Shown here in pieces: positions 1 through 13,200 of a DNA stretch of 64,000 nucleotides. The notes beneath the pieces are model-generated. The model saw nothing but the letters and a program-made list of their open reading frames with translations, was not told the origin of the DNA and searched no databases. A program made the translations under genes and the position numbers. The first letter of the stretch is position 1. The number at the start of each line of letters is the position of its first letter. This stretch comes from Branchiostoma belcheri. Taxonomy: Eukaryota > Chordata > Leptocardii > Amphioxiformes > Branchiostomatidae. The stretch lies in NCBI RefSeq assembly GCF_001625305.1, contig NW_017804020.1:2707896-2771895 (forward strand), given 5' to 3'.

Positions 1-3000
1 ATAGAAAACTTATGACAGAACTGTTAAAAACTTACTGAAAACACTTAGCGTTTTCTTGAGAAATTAAAATTTGTACCTCAATCAAGTAAAAATGGTAACC
101 CCCAAGAGAACCTAATTTCGGACATTCTAAACCGGAAGTGCAGAAAGGGGCGTGTCCCTAATAGAAGAGATTTCAATCCACTCGCGGATTTCGGCTATTT
201 GGGAATGGCCAAACGTCAAAGGCTCGTATGGGGGTTTCAAGTTTTTACAGAAAAATTCATATTATAACTTTGTCAAAGGGTTTACACGACAAAAAACTAA
301 TCATTTTATTTTCTGTAGGCCTTGACTGATATAATAAGTGGCAACTATTGAAATTTTGTGTTTTTAAGGTCTTGAAAAGTATTTTATTGTGGCACTGATT
401 TTCATTTATTTACTTCTTAGGTTCAATTCTGCTCGCAAAATGTGTGTATGGATACAAAGAATGACTCATTTCACACATTATGCTGAAGTGTTTTCATAAA
501 TCTAACTGTTTATAAAATGTTTTATAACTTTACTTATTTCCCAGCAGCAACATAATATGATAATATACTGTTCCTCCGCCATCGTTGATGCCAAAGTGCC
601 CCTGGTTTCAAACGTTGATTGACAGAAATCATGTCAGACGTTTCTTCGTTACCCTAAGTTTTGGAATAAAAACATTGAAGTGTGCTTCTCTTCTCAAGGG
701 CGAAGTTCTTCTGGAGACACCATGTTCTATCCACGGCATGTTTGACATTGAGTCTATCTTATCTCCAAGCAGATGTTGGGAGGCTAAATCATATAGCGTT
801 TTCCTAGCTACCCGCTTCTGCCACAAACCGTCTGCCACTAGATTAGAAGTCAGAGGCGTAACAGAAACGGGTAACTTTGGAAAACGTTACGAGTTAGCTT
901 CTCAACATTTGCATAGATATTATGTTCAGTCCTTAATATTAGCAGTCCTCAAAGAAACTTTCAATTTTTCTTCAAGAATTTATTGCCAACAATCAGTAAA
1001 TCAACGCAAGTCTGGCAAAACTGGAAGAGCAATCCATTTCTAAAATTCTATAACTGTTCCTAAAAAGTTCATACAGTTTAGTATTGTACACTATTTTCTT
1101 TGTACAACTATAGACATGTTTGTTCCAGAACCGTTCAGTAGAAAAATTTGCTTGTATACATGGTCCTACAAATTGCTTGTCTTGAATCTGAATTCCTGGT
1201 CATTCTCTGCTGATTTCATCACTATGATTTTCTACTCCTGCTAGGCTAGTTCAGAACTAGTTCATGGAAACTGTTTGGCTCATTGTGAGCACTGGTTTAG
1301 TACCGGTATGATACACTCTAACTCTGGGCAACACCAATTTGATAACTTGTTTCTTGGACTTTTAACGAAAAGAATTTTGTAGCTATATGAAAATAGGCTC
1401 GGATGTAAGATATGGTATGGTTAAATGGCCTTTTCATAATTCTAAAGTGGATTATGTGCTTTTATGAAGTTCAACCTTGAATTATAAGTTGCTCCCTCTT
1501 AGTATCAGACCTAAACTTTAGAAACAACAATGGGCTAAACCAAAGTGGCGAACCCAAAACTAAAAAAAAGACATTGTAAATTAAATTTGTAATTTTTGTA
1601 ATTTACAAAGACAAGAAACAACTAAGAAATTGGTGTTGAACCATCGATAACAGTACTCTACCTTGAAAATCTTCCTTAAAATTTACAATTCACTCAGTAT
1701 AAAGCAGCCATTTCTAAATGTACATAAAAGGTCTGCCATCATATGAATCAACTATGTCTTAATGTCATATCAAGCACCATCAACACACTCCAAAATCAAG
1801 TCATCAGATCAAGAAAACCTTGCTCAGGACAGCACACAGTAACACAGCTCTTAACACTTCACTTTCAAATTCTCTAAAATTACATCATTCTATCTCTCCT
1901 TAACTTTTGAATTATCTGCTAAGTCCATGTCAATCTCATTAAACCTAATCTAATTTCATCAAGGATAGCGTACGATTGGAAGCTCATTGCTAGCAGCTAT
2001 AATAAAGCATATTTTCAGCTCAACCGTGTAAAAACCCAACACATCATGACAGTTTTGAATTGTAACAGCTCTACATACCCTTTCACTACCTTCACTGCAG
2101 CACACTCTAGGTTAAATATTAGAAAATGCTTAAGAGACTCTTTTTACTCAGTGTCTTACCAACCTGATGAAACTATTCACGGATTAGAAAATGCTTCCTT
2201 AAAAATGGTCTACATATCTCCTTCAAGCAATTCAAATTTGAGAAGTTTACAATAGCAGTGCTTGATCAATAAAGGACTCGACATCTGTGATTGTTTTAAT
2301 ATCAAATAGATCAAAATTGTATGTGTGCATTTTTGTTAGGCACTTACATAGTGAAAATGCCTGCTCAAATATCATATTTTAAACTGAACGTTTCATGTAA
2401 TCAAAATGCTGAGGAAGCTTCCAGCTATCAACCTTACCATTCAGATGGCAGCATTTTTTGTTTCTAAGTCAACAATAACAAGACATTGTTATAACATAAC
2501 ACACACAAACATTCTGTCCATATATTACAAACTCTATAGATCTATATACTATATATAACTTCAATACAGAAGAATACTTTGAAAATAAATACTTTGCATA
2601 GTTAGCAACTAAGAGTAACACCCAAATAATAAGATCTTTAAAAAATCTTCTGCCAAATGTACTATTTTTGGTGGTGTAAAATGCTTATTGCTTTGAAATA
2701 CATTGTACATTAAATTTCACTCTTTTGTCAAAACTCAGTCTGTATTGCACATTTAAACACTATATTTAGTTTTTCTCTGCAAAGAGTACTCTTGTCAAGC
2801 TTCTGGGATCAACCAAATGTTCGGTCCATACACACAATATTTTTCCTTTCTCACTTTTGATTTTAGTGTGAAATATGAATCTGATAGTTCAACATACACC
2901 ACTAATCCTCCAGGCCCCCCATAAATGGATAGTTTGTAATTTTGGACTGGACACAAACCAAACAAATCATTAATATCATAACATCTCCCAATCATTGTAA

Positions 3001-3461
3001 CATGTTTACCAAATACTGATTTTGTTTGGCACAGTCAGTAAGATAGACTTCTCTGGCAATAATACCAGAGATGAGTACATGTAGAGCAAAATATCATAGA
3101 TCTTCAGCACTTACATGTCAATAAAACAGCAGTTAAAATGTAAGTTGTTCCAAAAGTGTGGTCTATCAGCATGTAGAATTTTTTCTGTTTAATGAAAAGG
3201 TAATTTTTCATTCTTGAAGCACTGAGATATAGAATTATGCTGCATTCTACTTTGCATGTTGCATATAGAATGCTAATATTGATGAAAGTCAGTTGATTCC
3301 TTGCTCCACCAGATGTCACACTGTCATATCAAGGAGAAGTTTACAGCACCTGTAACAGTTGTTGAACAATTAATCTCTTGGCAGGCACACTACAACTGTG
3401 CTCTGTCCAAATCTTGTTAGAAACCACAGGCAAGAAAGAGGTGTCAACCACAGAGTTCTGA
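1..3461. other. 3' flank / possible 3' UTR of CACNA2D, no gene recognised
   Basis: This stretch lies downstream of the CACNA2D stop codon (minus strand). It is AT-rich. Short open frames exist at 585-1043 (+) and 629-838 (-), but I recognise no domain, splice structure or homology in them. The minus-strand 3' UTR must begin at 4106 and run to lower coordinates. I could not fix a polyadenylation site, because AATAAA on the minus strand recurs in several places near the window start. Confidence 0.5.
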
Positions 3462-3736
3462 GAGGGCCTGCATGGGGGGTGGGGGTGTCTCAACAATGCT
3501 CTATGCTTAATTTTGACAGCCGGCTACGTATTACGCTGAATTCAGGAAACCTCCCCATTACGTTTTATGATAAATTCCGGGTAGTTACAACGCATTATGT
3601 AGAATCAAAGCGGCGAATTACGCTCTATGCAAAATGCGCAAATTACGCTCTACGTTGAATTAGAGCGATCCATCTACGCTCTACATAGAATTAAAACTGC
3701 CGATTACACTCTAGGGGAAAGGGTATGCAGGCCCCT
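3462..3736. mobile_element. Small non-autonomous element with short TIRs and 5-bp target duplication
   Basis: Inverted ends (GAGGGCCTGCAT at the left, ATGCAGGCCCCT at the right) bracket about 275 bp. The pentamer TCTGA flanks both ends (3457-3461 and 3737-3741), as expected of a target-site duplication. The interior is a degenerate tandem array built on the word ATTACGCTCTA. There is no coding capacity. This is a MITE-like insertion just downstream of CACNA2D; I cannot assign the superfamily. Confidence 0.6.
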
Positions 3737-4106
3737 TCTGAGGTAGACATCCAGGGGTCATTATTGTCCTAATAAAGAGGCAACAATGCCAGGATTCTCT
3801 ACACTTGAAAAACCTTTTCGTTTCCTCTACAATCCAAAAGCTTGCTAGCTTAGCCTTTACACACTCACAGTTCAAGCAAAACTCGATCTTCAGACATTAT
3901 ATACACGATGCATTCCAAATCCTCTATTTTTCACCAAGCCTAATTACAAAATTACTTTTGGATCATTCTACTAAATCCAAACTGTTTGTGTTAGTGAGGT
4001 CTACCTCTGGGAGGTCAAATTTATAGTCTAAATCTTCTTGGAAGTAGGAATATTGCATTTGAAAGGCAACATTGATAGAAAAGAGCTGGTTCTTGGCTCT
4101 CTAGTG

Positions 4107-4217
4107 TCATGTGGCACCGAACAGCTTCATGATGAAGAGGAGGAAGCTGAGTTGGATACTCGTGGCAAACAACGATGGGGCTGCCAAAGCTGCTGCTCCA
4201 CAGTGACTGGCATCCTC
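4107..4217 (-). CDS. CACNA2D1/2: CACNA2D last coding exon (GPI-anchor signal, stop)
   Basis: The exon follows acceptor TTATTCAG and reads [15 protein letters not shown], then a hydrophobic tail [17 protein letters not shown], and ends in TGA at 4109-4107. A small-residue stretch followed by a C-terminal hydrophobic segment with nothing after it is the layout of a GPI-anchor signal, as in known alpha2-delta proteins. It is 111 nt including the stop and starts in phase 0. Confidence 0.92.
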   Translation of the reverse strand, partial: EDASHCGAAALAAPSLFATSIQLSFLLFIMKLFGAT

Positions 4218-7200
4218 CTGAATAAGAAAAAATCAGCGGGTTGCCATACTAGAGCATGTAACAACCTGGACACAGTCAGTGCTAGAACTCTTCGCTTCCA
4301 CAATAGCAGTATTCCACATATCGTCAGACTGTTAAACTCCTCACTTCACTAGAATACAACACGTGTAATATTGGCTTCTAATCAATTTAAATTCTAAGTA
4401 TTTTAAACCATATTGTGTGTTATTCTAATGTGTATATGTGTAATTTTGGAACATTTACTTTTAAATTATTATCATCGCCTTGAATATGGTGTGATGGCCT
4501 TTCAACAATTCAGGAATGCACGTGGCTGCAAACTGTGGACAATTTTTGAGTTGACAATAAACCACTATATATAATAATACTCTTATCGTTTTACAAGAAA
4601 TCTGGCATTTCAAAACTCCAGAGCTTATATAATACACAATGTTCACCAGTATATACATGTATGAGTCAGGTGAGAATACTTACCTCTGGATGGTGGTCAT
4701 AACACTTTTCAGGGCCTCTCCTGTACCTTGGCGTTACGTGACATTGATCTGGATTATTTGGTGACAGTGTTAAGGAAATAATCACATATAATCCCGACAC
4801 AGAGAATTTGATGTTATGCCATCAACCTGAACAACCTGAATTCTATAGTTCCAAAAGATAAAAAAATAAGCAGATTTGTTATATTCTGCCCACCATGATA
4901 TAACTGAAAGAAAGAAAGACTGAATGTGGCTACAGGACATTCCACACGACTGTAGACGCAGACCACAGTGGATGATGATGATGATGATACAACTGTTGTA
5001 GGCAACTTACCCATATCAGAAAATACTGTGGTGATCTTAAGGTCAGACTTGTTCTACCACGAAGTAAAATCATTATAATAAATTCATGCCCTCAAAACAT
5101 TGTTTCTGACACTGATCCCACCTAATTGCTATATTTCTAGCAGATAATGATAGCCAGAAAAGGCCAACATCAGTTCTTGTTACAATAGCAAATTGTAATT
5201 TTCAACCATTTTCCCCAATGTCCAAGTATGAGAATATATCAAAGTAGCAAAGTATTGTTAGTGATTTTGTTTGTCACCATTGAAATGTCATAAGCAAGTG
5301 GAAGACATACTTTAATCATGGCAAAACAAAACAAGGCAAAACGAGGCAAAATCTCCTGCCCCAAAGTTGAAGGATATTCTTCTGAGGTTCCTGGATGACA
5401 GGTGTGTTGTTACAGCTGTCACACACGGGGTCAGCCACCACCAGCAGCAGGTTGCTGTACCTCAGCTGTCGTACTGTCATTTTTCTGAAACACACATAAC
5501 GGCACTCATTTTATTACCGGTAAAAAAAATTTAATTAGGTACATGTATGAGAAAATAAAAAAGTTACGTTTGAAATGTAAAAATCTAATGCATAATGTTT
5601 AAATTTAACTACTGCTGGTAATAATCAATCTTACACAAACACATTCATCTAATATGGTGACCAGCCCCTCCAACCCTGTCCAGCAAATTGCTACATAATG
5701 TAACCCAATACCACAGGGTGTCTGCTACAGCACCAGTTACTATGATGACAGACATCTGGTCCAGGTCACTGACGTGTATGAAGAAAAAGAAGAAACGGAG
5801 CAAAAGCAATATATTTTCCTTCTCTGAAGATAGAGGTAAAAATAAAAAAAGAAGCTGGTATGTACCTGGAGCAGTTTCCGCAGTCATCAGACCAATATTG
5901 ATAGGTAGTAGGTCCAAGGTAGTACTCATGCTGCAACCTCACACAGCTCACATTCTCATCTATGCTTCCCTCTTCACCCAACTCCTCAGCCATAGCTAGG
6001 GGGAATCAAGGGGTTAGGAAAGTAAACAATATCCTCTTACACTAAAGTTGAAATTTCATCTGAGTTGGTGAACTACAAAATGAGAAAAAAGTTTATTTTT
6101 GGTCAATATCTTCTTCTTCTAACTTCCAACAACATCCTTTGAAACATGAGATTTGTACTTACTTGAGCTTGATGAGAACAGGATTCTGTAGGAGGAAAGC
6201 AAACACACATGGTAAGAATTGATTAATGGGGACAAAAGTCATGTAGAACTCATTTGATCAGCAAGAGATAACCATGCATGTCCTTGGTGCTGAAAGTGTT
6301 TCACATCAAAATATCTGTCTATCATTATGGAATTTTTAGTACATAGTACAGCTTAATGAATTTTGTATTATTCATATGATATTACTGGCCTGTAAAACTG
6401 TTATGAATGAGAAGAATAAGCAGTATATTTGGTACTAAAATCTTTCTAATCATAACCAACAATCATTACGGTAAATGTAAGTGTAAACAAATTACCCATA
6501 GACATTCTGCTGTAGATATGCCCTGCAAAAGAGAATAAAATTGTGCAATTTTCAAGCTACACATGTATAATAGCATTATTAGCATGACATACTAAAGGTT
6601 ACACGAGCACAAAATTACATTACAAAATTTCAAAGCAATAATCATATGAAAATGGATGTGCAAACCATGCTGCGTTAGTAGTCCACCACTGAAGGTTGAG
6701 GGCGTCTGCAAGGTTCAGTCTTGGCTAAAGGGTTACACATAGTTTTACATAGTCAGAATCTTCAAATGCTGAGTGTTGTTTACATTTTACAACTAGAATC
6801 TTTACTGATCTTAGGCTTGATAACCATGCATAGAACTTTGATGAACCAATATTGGTTCACACAATAAATCTAATAGCAAAACTCATACACTTACATCATA
6901 CAACTGTACTTGATTGTTTAATATACGATAGGTACATGTAACATTTAACATTGAATAGAGTGTCAGTAATTGTGATTAACAGGTGTATGTACAACCTTAT
7001 CTCATTTCTGTTTCTGTTAACACCATCATCTACGGGAGGTTTACATGTATAGTTTAAGACTCACCACAAAAGATACCCTGGATCCTGCACTGGCAACTTT
7101 TGGCTGCTCTTTTTTACACGAGGCCTGAAAATCATATGCCTCCTCCCTGTGACATAAGGCGTAACATCAAATAATTAGACATCCAACAACATATTGTTAG

Positions 7201-10200
7201 ATATGATGAGTTGACTTAAAGCAAATGCCACAAATCTCCTGGATAACTTGATATCAGATGATACTCATATCTTCTTTTATGGCCCAAAACCAATTCCAAG
7301 TTGTGCAGAACAGTGTAATCATCATCAATCGTGGAAAATGAAGTGTCATTTTATAGGATTACGAGCAATAAAACCTTCATATTGTATCTGTTGGGTAGTG
7401 GAAGTATGTAAAGTCATAGGTTTAGTGATAAAATTATCATATGTACAGCCATATATCTAGCTGGGTTTTTTTTACATGGATAACTGTGTGGCTGGTAGAA
7501 CATGATAAATTGTGTTACAAACCTCCTGTACACCCTCTGATTGTACATCTCACTCATCAGGTGTCCATCTACCTCACCAAAGAACCTGCCAACCTGAGGC
7601 AAAGGGCAGAATACTTTAAGGCCACACCAAGTAAATTTTATGGATGACGTCCTTTGGAGACCCTAAATCTACTGCGAGAGGGCAAAAAAAACAAAAACAA
7701 GAAGGGCCCTAAAAAACAAGATGCCTAGATTAGAAATATACTAAGAGACGACAAATGTTAGGACACAAATTGAATGAGGTGACACAGTGTAACAAGCAAG
7801 AAGTCTTTTTTTCATCATCAAAACAGCAATAAATCAGGTGGAACAGTGGACAGTGAAAAATTTTCTGTTATTGACAGGATGGTCCTGTCAATAGACACTT
7901 TCTTTGCATTACGGGTTTCACGTCAATCTGATGATTTGCGGCACTGTCGTGACTCTTTGGTCATAGTTACAGGAAGCGAAATTCCTTGTTTTTTTTTCTA
8001 GGAAGAGGCCCAAATCAATGCGCGTGTGGACGTCATCCATAAAATTTACTTGGTGTGGCCTAATGTTCTGAAAACTGTCATGAACTCATAACTCATAACA
8101 TTCTATACTCATAACATTCTATACTCTAGTGGTGTACAGGAAAATTTACATTTCTATGAGAATGGGATTGCATGAAGACTATGTGGTGACAAGTGATGTC
8201 CTAAAAATATATTTGGCAAAAGTATTCAAAATACAACGTTACTTCCTGCACGTATGGTGCATAGGTCGGTGCGCATCTCTGTTTCTGTAGCCCTTGGTCC
8301 ACACAGCTCCCATACTCTTTCCCAGATGTTACCAAATGCAAGGCAAACACTCAACCCATTCGGCCAATACACTGGTTAAAATACAACAACATGACACTAA
8401 AAGTCTTAAATACTTGTCCTGCAGACTGACAATAAAAAGAGTGATTGAGGAGACAGACGTGGTGAAGAAGGGTAACAATCTAATATCTTCAACAGAGTTG
8501 TCTGTTGATCCTAACTTACATCTCCCACTTGATCATCCTGATTAGTGGTGACGATGAACCCACCATCATCCAGCAGGACACAGAGGAGGTTCTAGGACAG
8601 AAAAAGAATTTTTTTATGACAAAACAAACCTTTAGACAGCGTCTTTGGCACTAAATTTACCATTAATTTGCTACAAATAAAGCAAATATACTAAGCATAC
8701 ACAAGGAAATTGTTACTCAAGCAACTGGATAGATTTTGAAAATTGTCTGGCGTTTCAAGTAGCATTCACTACTTTTGTCAGTGACTAAGGGGATCTGTAC
8801 TTGAACATGTAATTTTATCCAAAAACCTCATTTCACCTATTGTATTATGTGGTACATGTTGTATCTCATTACCAGTCTAACCTTCATTGACACAAGTATA
8901 CTAAGCTACAAGTATGAGGACATACCTCACTGTCTCTGCAACTCCTGATAACATCTGAGCAGGATTGTCCCAAAGGACACTGTATAGTACAGTAGATGCA
9001 ATTAATAGCAATAAGTTACAGTGACTGTGATGTCATGATGACTCCTTTCAGAACTAAAACCCAACAGTTTGCTTCCTCGTATATTCCCAGACTTGCATGT
9101 ATTTGGAATAGACTAGACGCCAACCTGAGAGCCCCAGGCCTTAGTGTCTCCCAGCCTCAACACTTGCTTGTGTTTACATGGCAGTTGTTGAATCACTTAC
9201 ATAACAGGTTCAGTGTGGTTGACAATTTTTGACACTCCATATACTTGGATATCATTCTGCAGCTGCTGTGTCCTGTATTGCCACAAGGTCGTGTTAATCT
9301 GCTCGGATCTCTTATCATATTTTCTTTGCTTTGTATTTTGAATTTTGTATAGTACTGCATTTTGATTGTTGTGAACTGTACATAATTATGTAGTTAATAT
9401 AATTGTCAATAATTGAATTTGTATGTCTGCTTGAGAGACAACATTAAGAGGTGAGAAATCACCTGTGTTGTATTCCCCTCCGTATTGTTCTGTAAAAACC
9501 AAATAAAGAAATAAAGACTGAACAAAATGAAGCCAAACATACAAATGATAATATCACCATAATATATATAGTCTGAAGATAAACTAGGAAAAATTGCTTG
9601 TTATTTGTAATCATATTCCAAATTGGAACAGACCGGACTATGAATTTGTACATTTCTGTTATCATTTTTATTATTTTAGTCAGCTGCTCTGCAGCTGGAT
9701 GATGATGATTTATTGTAACAGTTATTGTTTAGTTGCCAATTTTTATTTATTATCATTGTCATTATCATTATTTATTGTATCTTAATTTCATAGTTTGTAC
9801 ATGACTTTATGTATTTTGTTTATTTGTGTAATACAGAGCCCCACTGAAAAGCAGTGTCATAAATGAGTGGGAAACTCTGTATAAATATGACGGAAAATAA
9901 ATAAATAAACTTAAAATCCATAATTGTGAAATACATCTGCAGTGTGCCTTATCTTGAGTACATAACAGCCCCCCCCCCAAGAAACATGCAGTATAATTCT
10001 GTACCTGATCTGTGATGTGCAACATAGTGCCGAGTATGATTTCTGGGTCAAGCTTCACTCCAACAACTGGAAAAAGAAACACATGCCATTCATCGACCAA
10101 TCCTAGGTATCCAGCTAATGAGATACACAAGGAATTGTTACTAATCAAGCAACTGGATAAAACTTCTGAAAACTGTCAGGCATTTCAAGCAGCATCCACT

Positions 10201-13200
10201 TCTTTTCATCAGTGACTATCTTGAGTAGCAATTCCTTGTGCATATGTCATTCAGTCACAACAAAAGTTAAACATTGATGGCAATTTTCCTAATCCAGTAC
10301 ATGTATATGTACATGTAAGTCCCATCATGACAGCCAGCAGCATGTCTGGACTTGCCATGATGTTTCTGTACATGTATGTGAAATAGATAATAGTGATACC
10401 TGCTGGTTTGATACCGCCCATATCATTGAGAGTTACAGATGAGGTGGCCATGATGGTGTAGTTCACTGGCCAGTTCTGATGGTCTGGGGAGGGAATGAAG
10501 TCATTGGGTCAGTGACTATATTATATTTGGTAGTGTTTGTAACATAGAAAATGAGTCGCCTCCATAATTTCTTACCACATTTTCATTGTTTTTAGCGGTC
10601 AATCCATATTTTGACATGAAAACAAGCAAGAAATTCTGTGAATCACATTTTTTAATCCACTCTAACTTATGAACACAAATGTACTGTCAGCTTGGACCCC
10701 ATAAATACAACATCAATATACAAAATGTATGTGTTGTATGTTTTGACATGTCTTCTGGGCAAGAACCCTAAACCACCTCTTTCAAACGTTGGTTTTATAA
10801 AATAACCAAAATTCCATCCAAATCTATAGCTTTCTGGTTCAGTCATTACAATGTACATTTAGCCATTCTTTATGTGTGTAGATGTGATTAAAATATATCA
10901 TTGTATCTTACCAGAATTGTAAGGCACTGAGTAGATGAAGTAATCGTTGTCGAGGGACCTCCTGAAGAAGGTCTGCTGCCAAGTGTCCCTCTTGTCCTCA
11001 AAGTCTTGACATTCACTGGAAACAGTAAACAATTGCACATGTGACCTGATGGCTTTTTCAAAGTGTTAATAATCGAAGAAGAATGTTAAGCAAAAATTGT
11101 AGTGACTGTAGTAACATACATGTAGCTTGTACCAGGCTTCAGAAGTGACTGAAGACTAAAAATTGGCCAAATAGACGGATGATATGCCAGGGGAGTTGGT
11201 TAAAGAAGTACATGTGTCACTTTCTGCCATAGTCTAATTGCAAAGCAATCGAAGAATACTTCACCACTTGGCACATATTATAATGCAATTAGCAGATTAT
11301 TGCACCTCAAAGAACATATGCCAGCGAGCTTCAATTGGCTTCAGGAGATGGCAACTGTACTCCTTTAGCGAACCAACTCCCCTGGCATTTTATCTGTTTT
11401 TTTTGCCAATTTCTACTCTTTCCAGTTGTCTGAAGCCTGGTAGAGGCTACAAAAAAAACCTGAACACTTCAAGAGGTGGCAACTGCACTCTTTTATTGGA
11501 CCAAGTTGACCATGGCATGTTGGCCAATTTCTGCTCTTTCAAACTGTCTGAAGCCTGGTAGAGGCTCCAAAAAAAAACCTGAATACTGGATAGGATGTGG
11601 GTATTTGTCTCACCTCTCTGGGAAGACCCTGGTGATTCCACCTTCTGTTGATACAAAAGTCGCCATGATGCCATCACTGTAGAAAAGTGAAAGACAATGA
11701 CTGTGACTGCATAGATGCAACAAAATTTGATTGAAAATAATCATTACTGGATAAAAATATCACAAAATAATGTTGTGGAGAGAAATAAATTGAGCTCAAA
11801 AATGACTCTGTGACTTAATGATCTTTTGGATGCCAAGAGCTTATTTTCTTAATCAGAAAAGGGTTGTTATACAGGAACTACCGGTATTACTATTAAACAA
11901 CAGGAGGATATATTGCATACTCTTAACTTTTTCTATTTATGGTTAGCACAGTAACTGATCCAGTGGTCATGTTCAAGACATACCTTGCATTATATCGAGC
12001 ATTGCTACATGTAGCATTACATGTATTACCGGTATTACGGCATGCCTCTATATCTTGACTGCAAGCAAAAACAAATGAATCAATCAATCAAAAAAACATG
12101 CAGAACTTAAGAAATCACAATGACAGAAAAAGGCACAAAAGAGACAAAACTATAATGAGTATGATACAAACACAACATGCGAAACAAAGAAGACAAAACT
12201 ATTAAATCCAACGTATCAAATGATGATTCTCTTCTTGAAAGTGTCACATGAGAATAGCTGTTCCTCCCTTGTTATTACCTCTTGAAGTCTACAGCTTTGT
12301 TATTCCAGAATTCTGCCAGTCTTTCGGTGACAACTGTGTCTAGGAGCAAGTGCTTCAGTCTGGGCTCATCACCTGGGCAGAAAAGACACAGCAATTAATT
12401 ACCTGCACTGTAGTATCCCAAATTGACTTCTAGTTAGCAGTTTTCAAGACTACACTCCATGCATGCTTAGCATGTCGGTAGAATGTACTGTGCCTGTATA
12501 AAACCTGCCAGTGGATTTTTCACGGTTTCTGTCGAATGCTTGGTAAATGTTACACCAGAAATTTACCTGTTGCAGACAATATCTTTTCAATTGAAAAGTA
12601 TAGAATTGAACTATGGAATGTCATCCTTAAATATGTGAATGCAACGGTTAAACCAGGTGTTCTTCCAAATATGCACAAGGTATAATAGGTTTTGCATACT
12701 AGGCACAGTACTTTCTGCTGACATGCTTGCATGCCTCCATTTAAAAGAAAAAAAAATTTATTAAGTTCCAGATAGAGACATCGATTGAGTGTGTTACCAC
12801 ACCATTTGTGCAAGGTTTAGTGATATTCATTGCTATGGGGGAACCAATCCATTCAATTAACTACATGTATAATATTACACAAACTAACAGCAGCAGTATA
12901 ATCTAATCCTGGATACCACCACTACTACTACTAACATTCAGCTGGGAAGTCAAATCCGCTCAGTTTTTCCAAGATGTCCTGCAGGAAGTCAGCATGGCTG
13001 GAATTTGTCAGGACATCATCACAGAAATTCCTGTAGAGATCAGAATCATTAGTATGCATCTCAGTTGCTTTCATTCAGATTTACATTCTAGGACCTACAA
13101 TATCGTGCAAGTGTTTAGTGTAAGATGTTGCTCTCCAACACATGGGGAAATAATGGAAAGAATTTAATGTATATAGTTGAAGATTATTTCTACATTGAAC

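Noticed and set aside
585-1043. 152-codon ORF at the window start as a gene
   Set aside because: No recognised family, no splice or promoter context, and an overlapping minus-strand frame is equally open. AT-rich flank.
4885-5014. Serine-rich ORF ([11 protein letters not shown]) as protein
   Set aside because: It is a translated GAT microsatellite read on the minus strand, in an intron.
5020-5034. 15-nt minus-strand microexon (CACCACAG acceptor, GTAAGT donor) joining the CDSC and PRYRRGP exons
   Set aside because: Phase would allow it, reading LFSDM, but it only helps if the weak donor at 5413 is used. No RNA evidence, so it is left out of the gene model.
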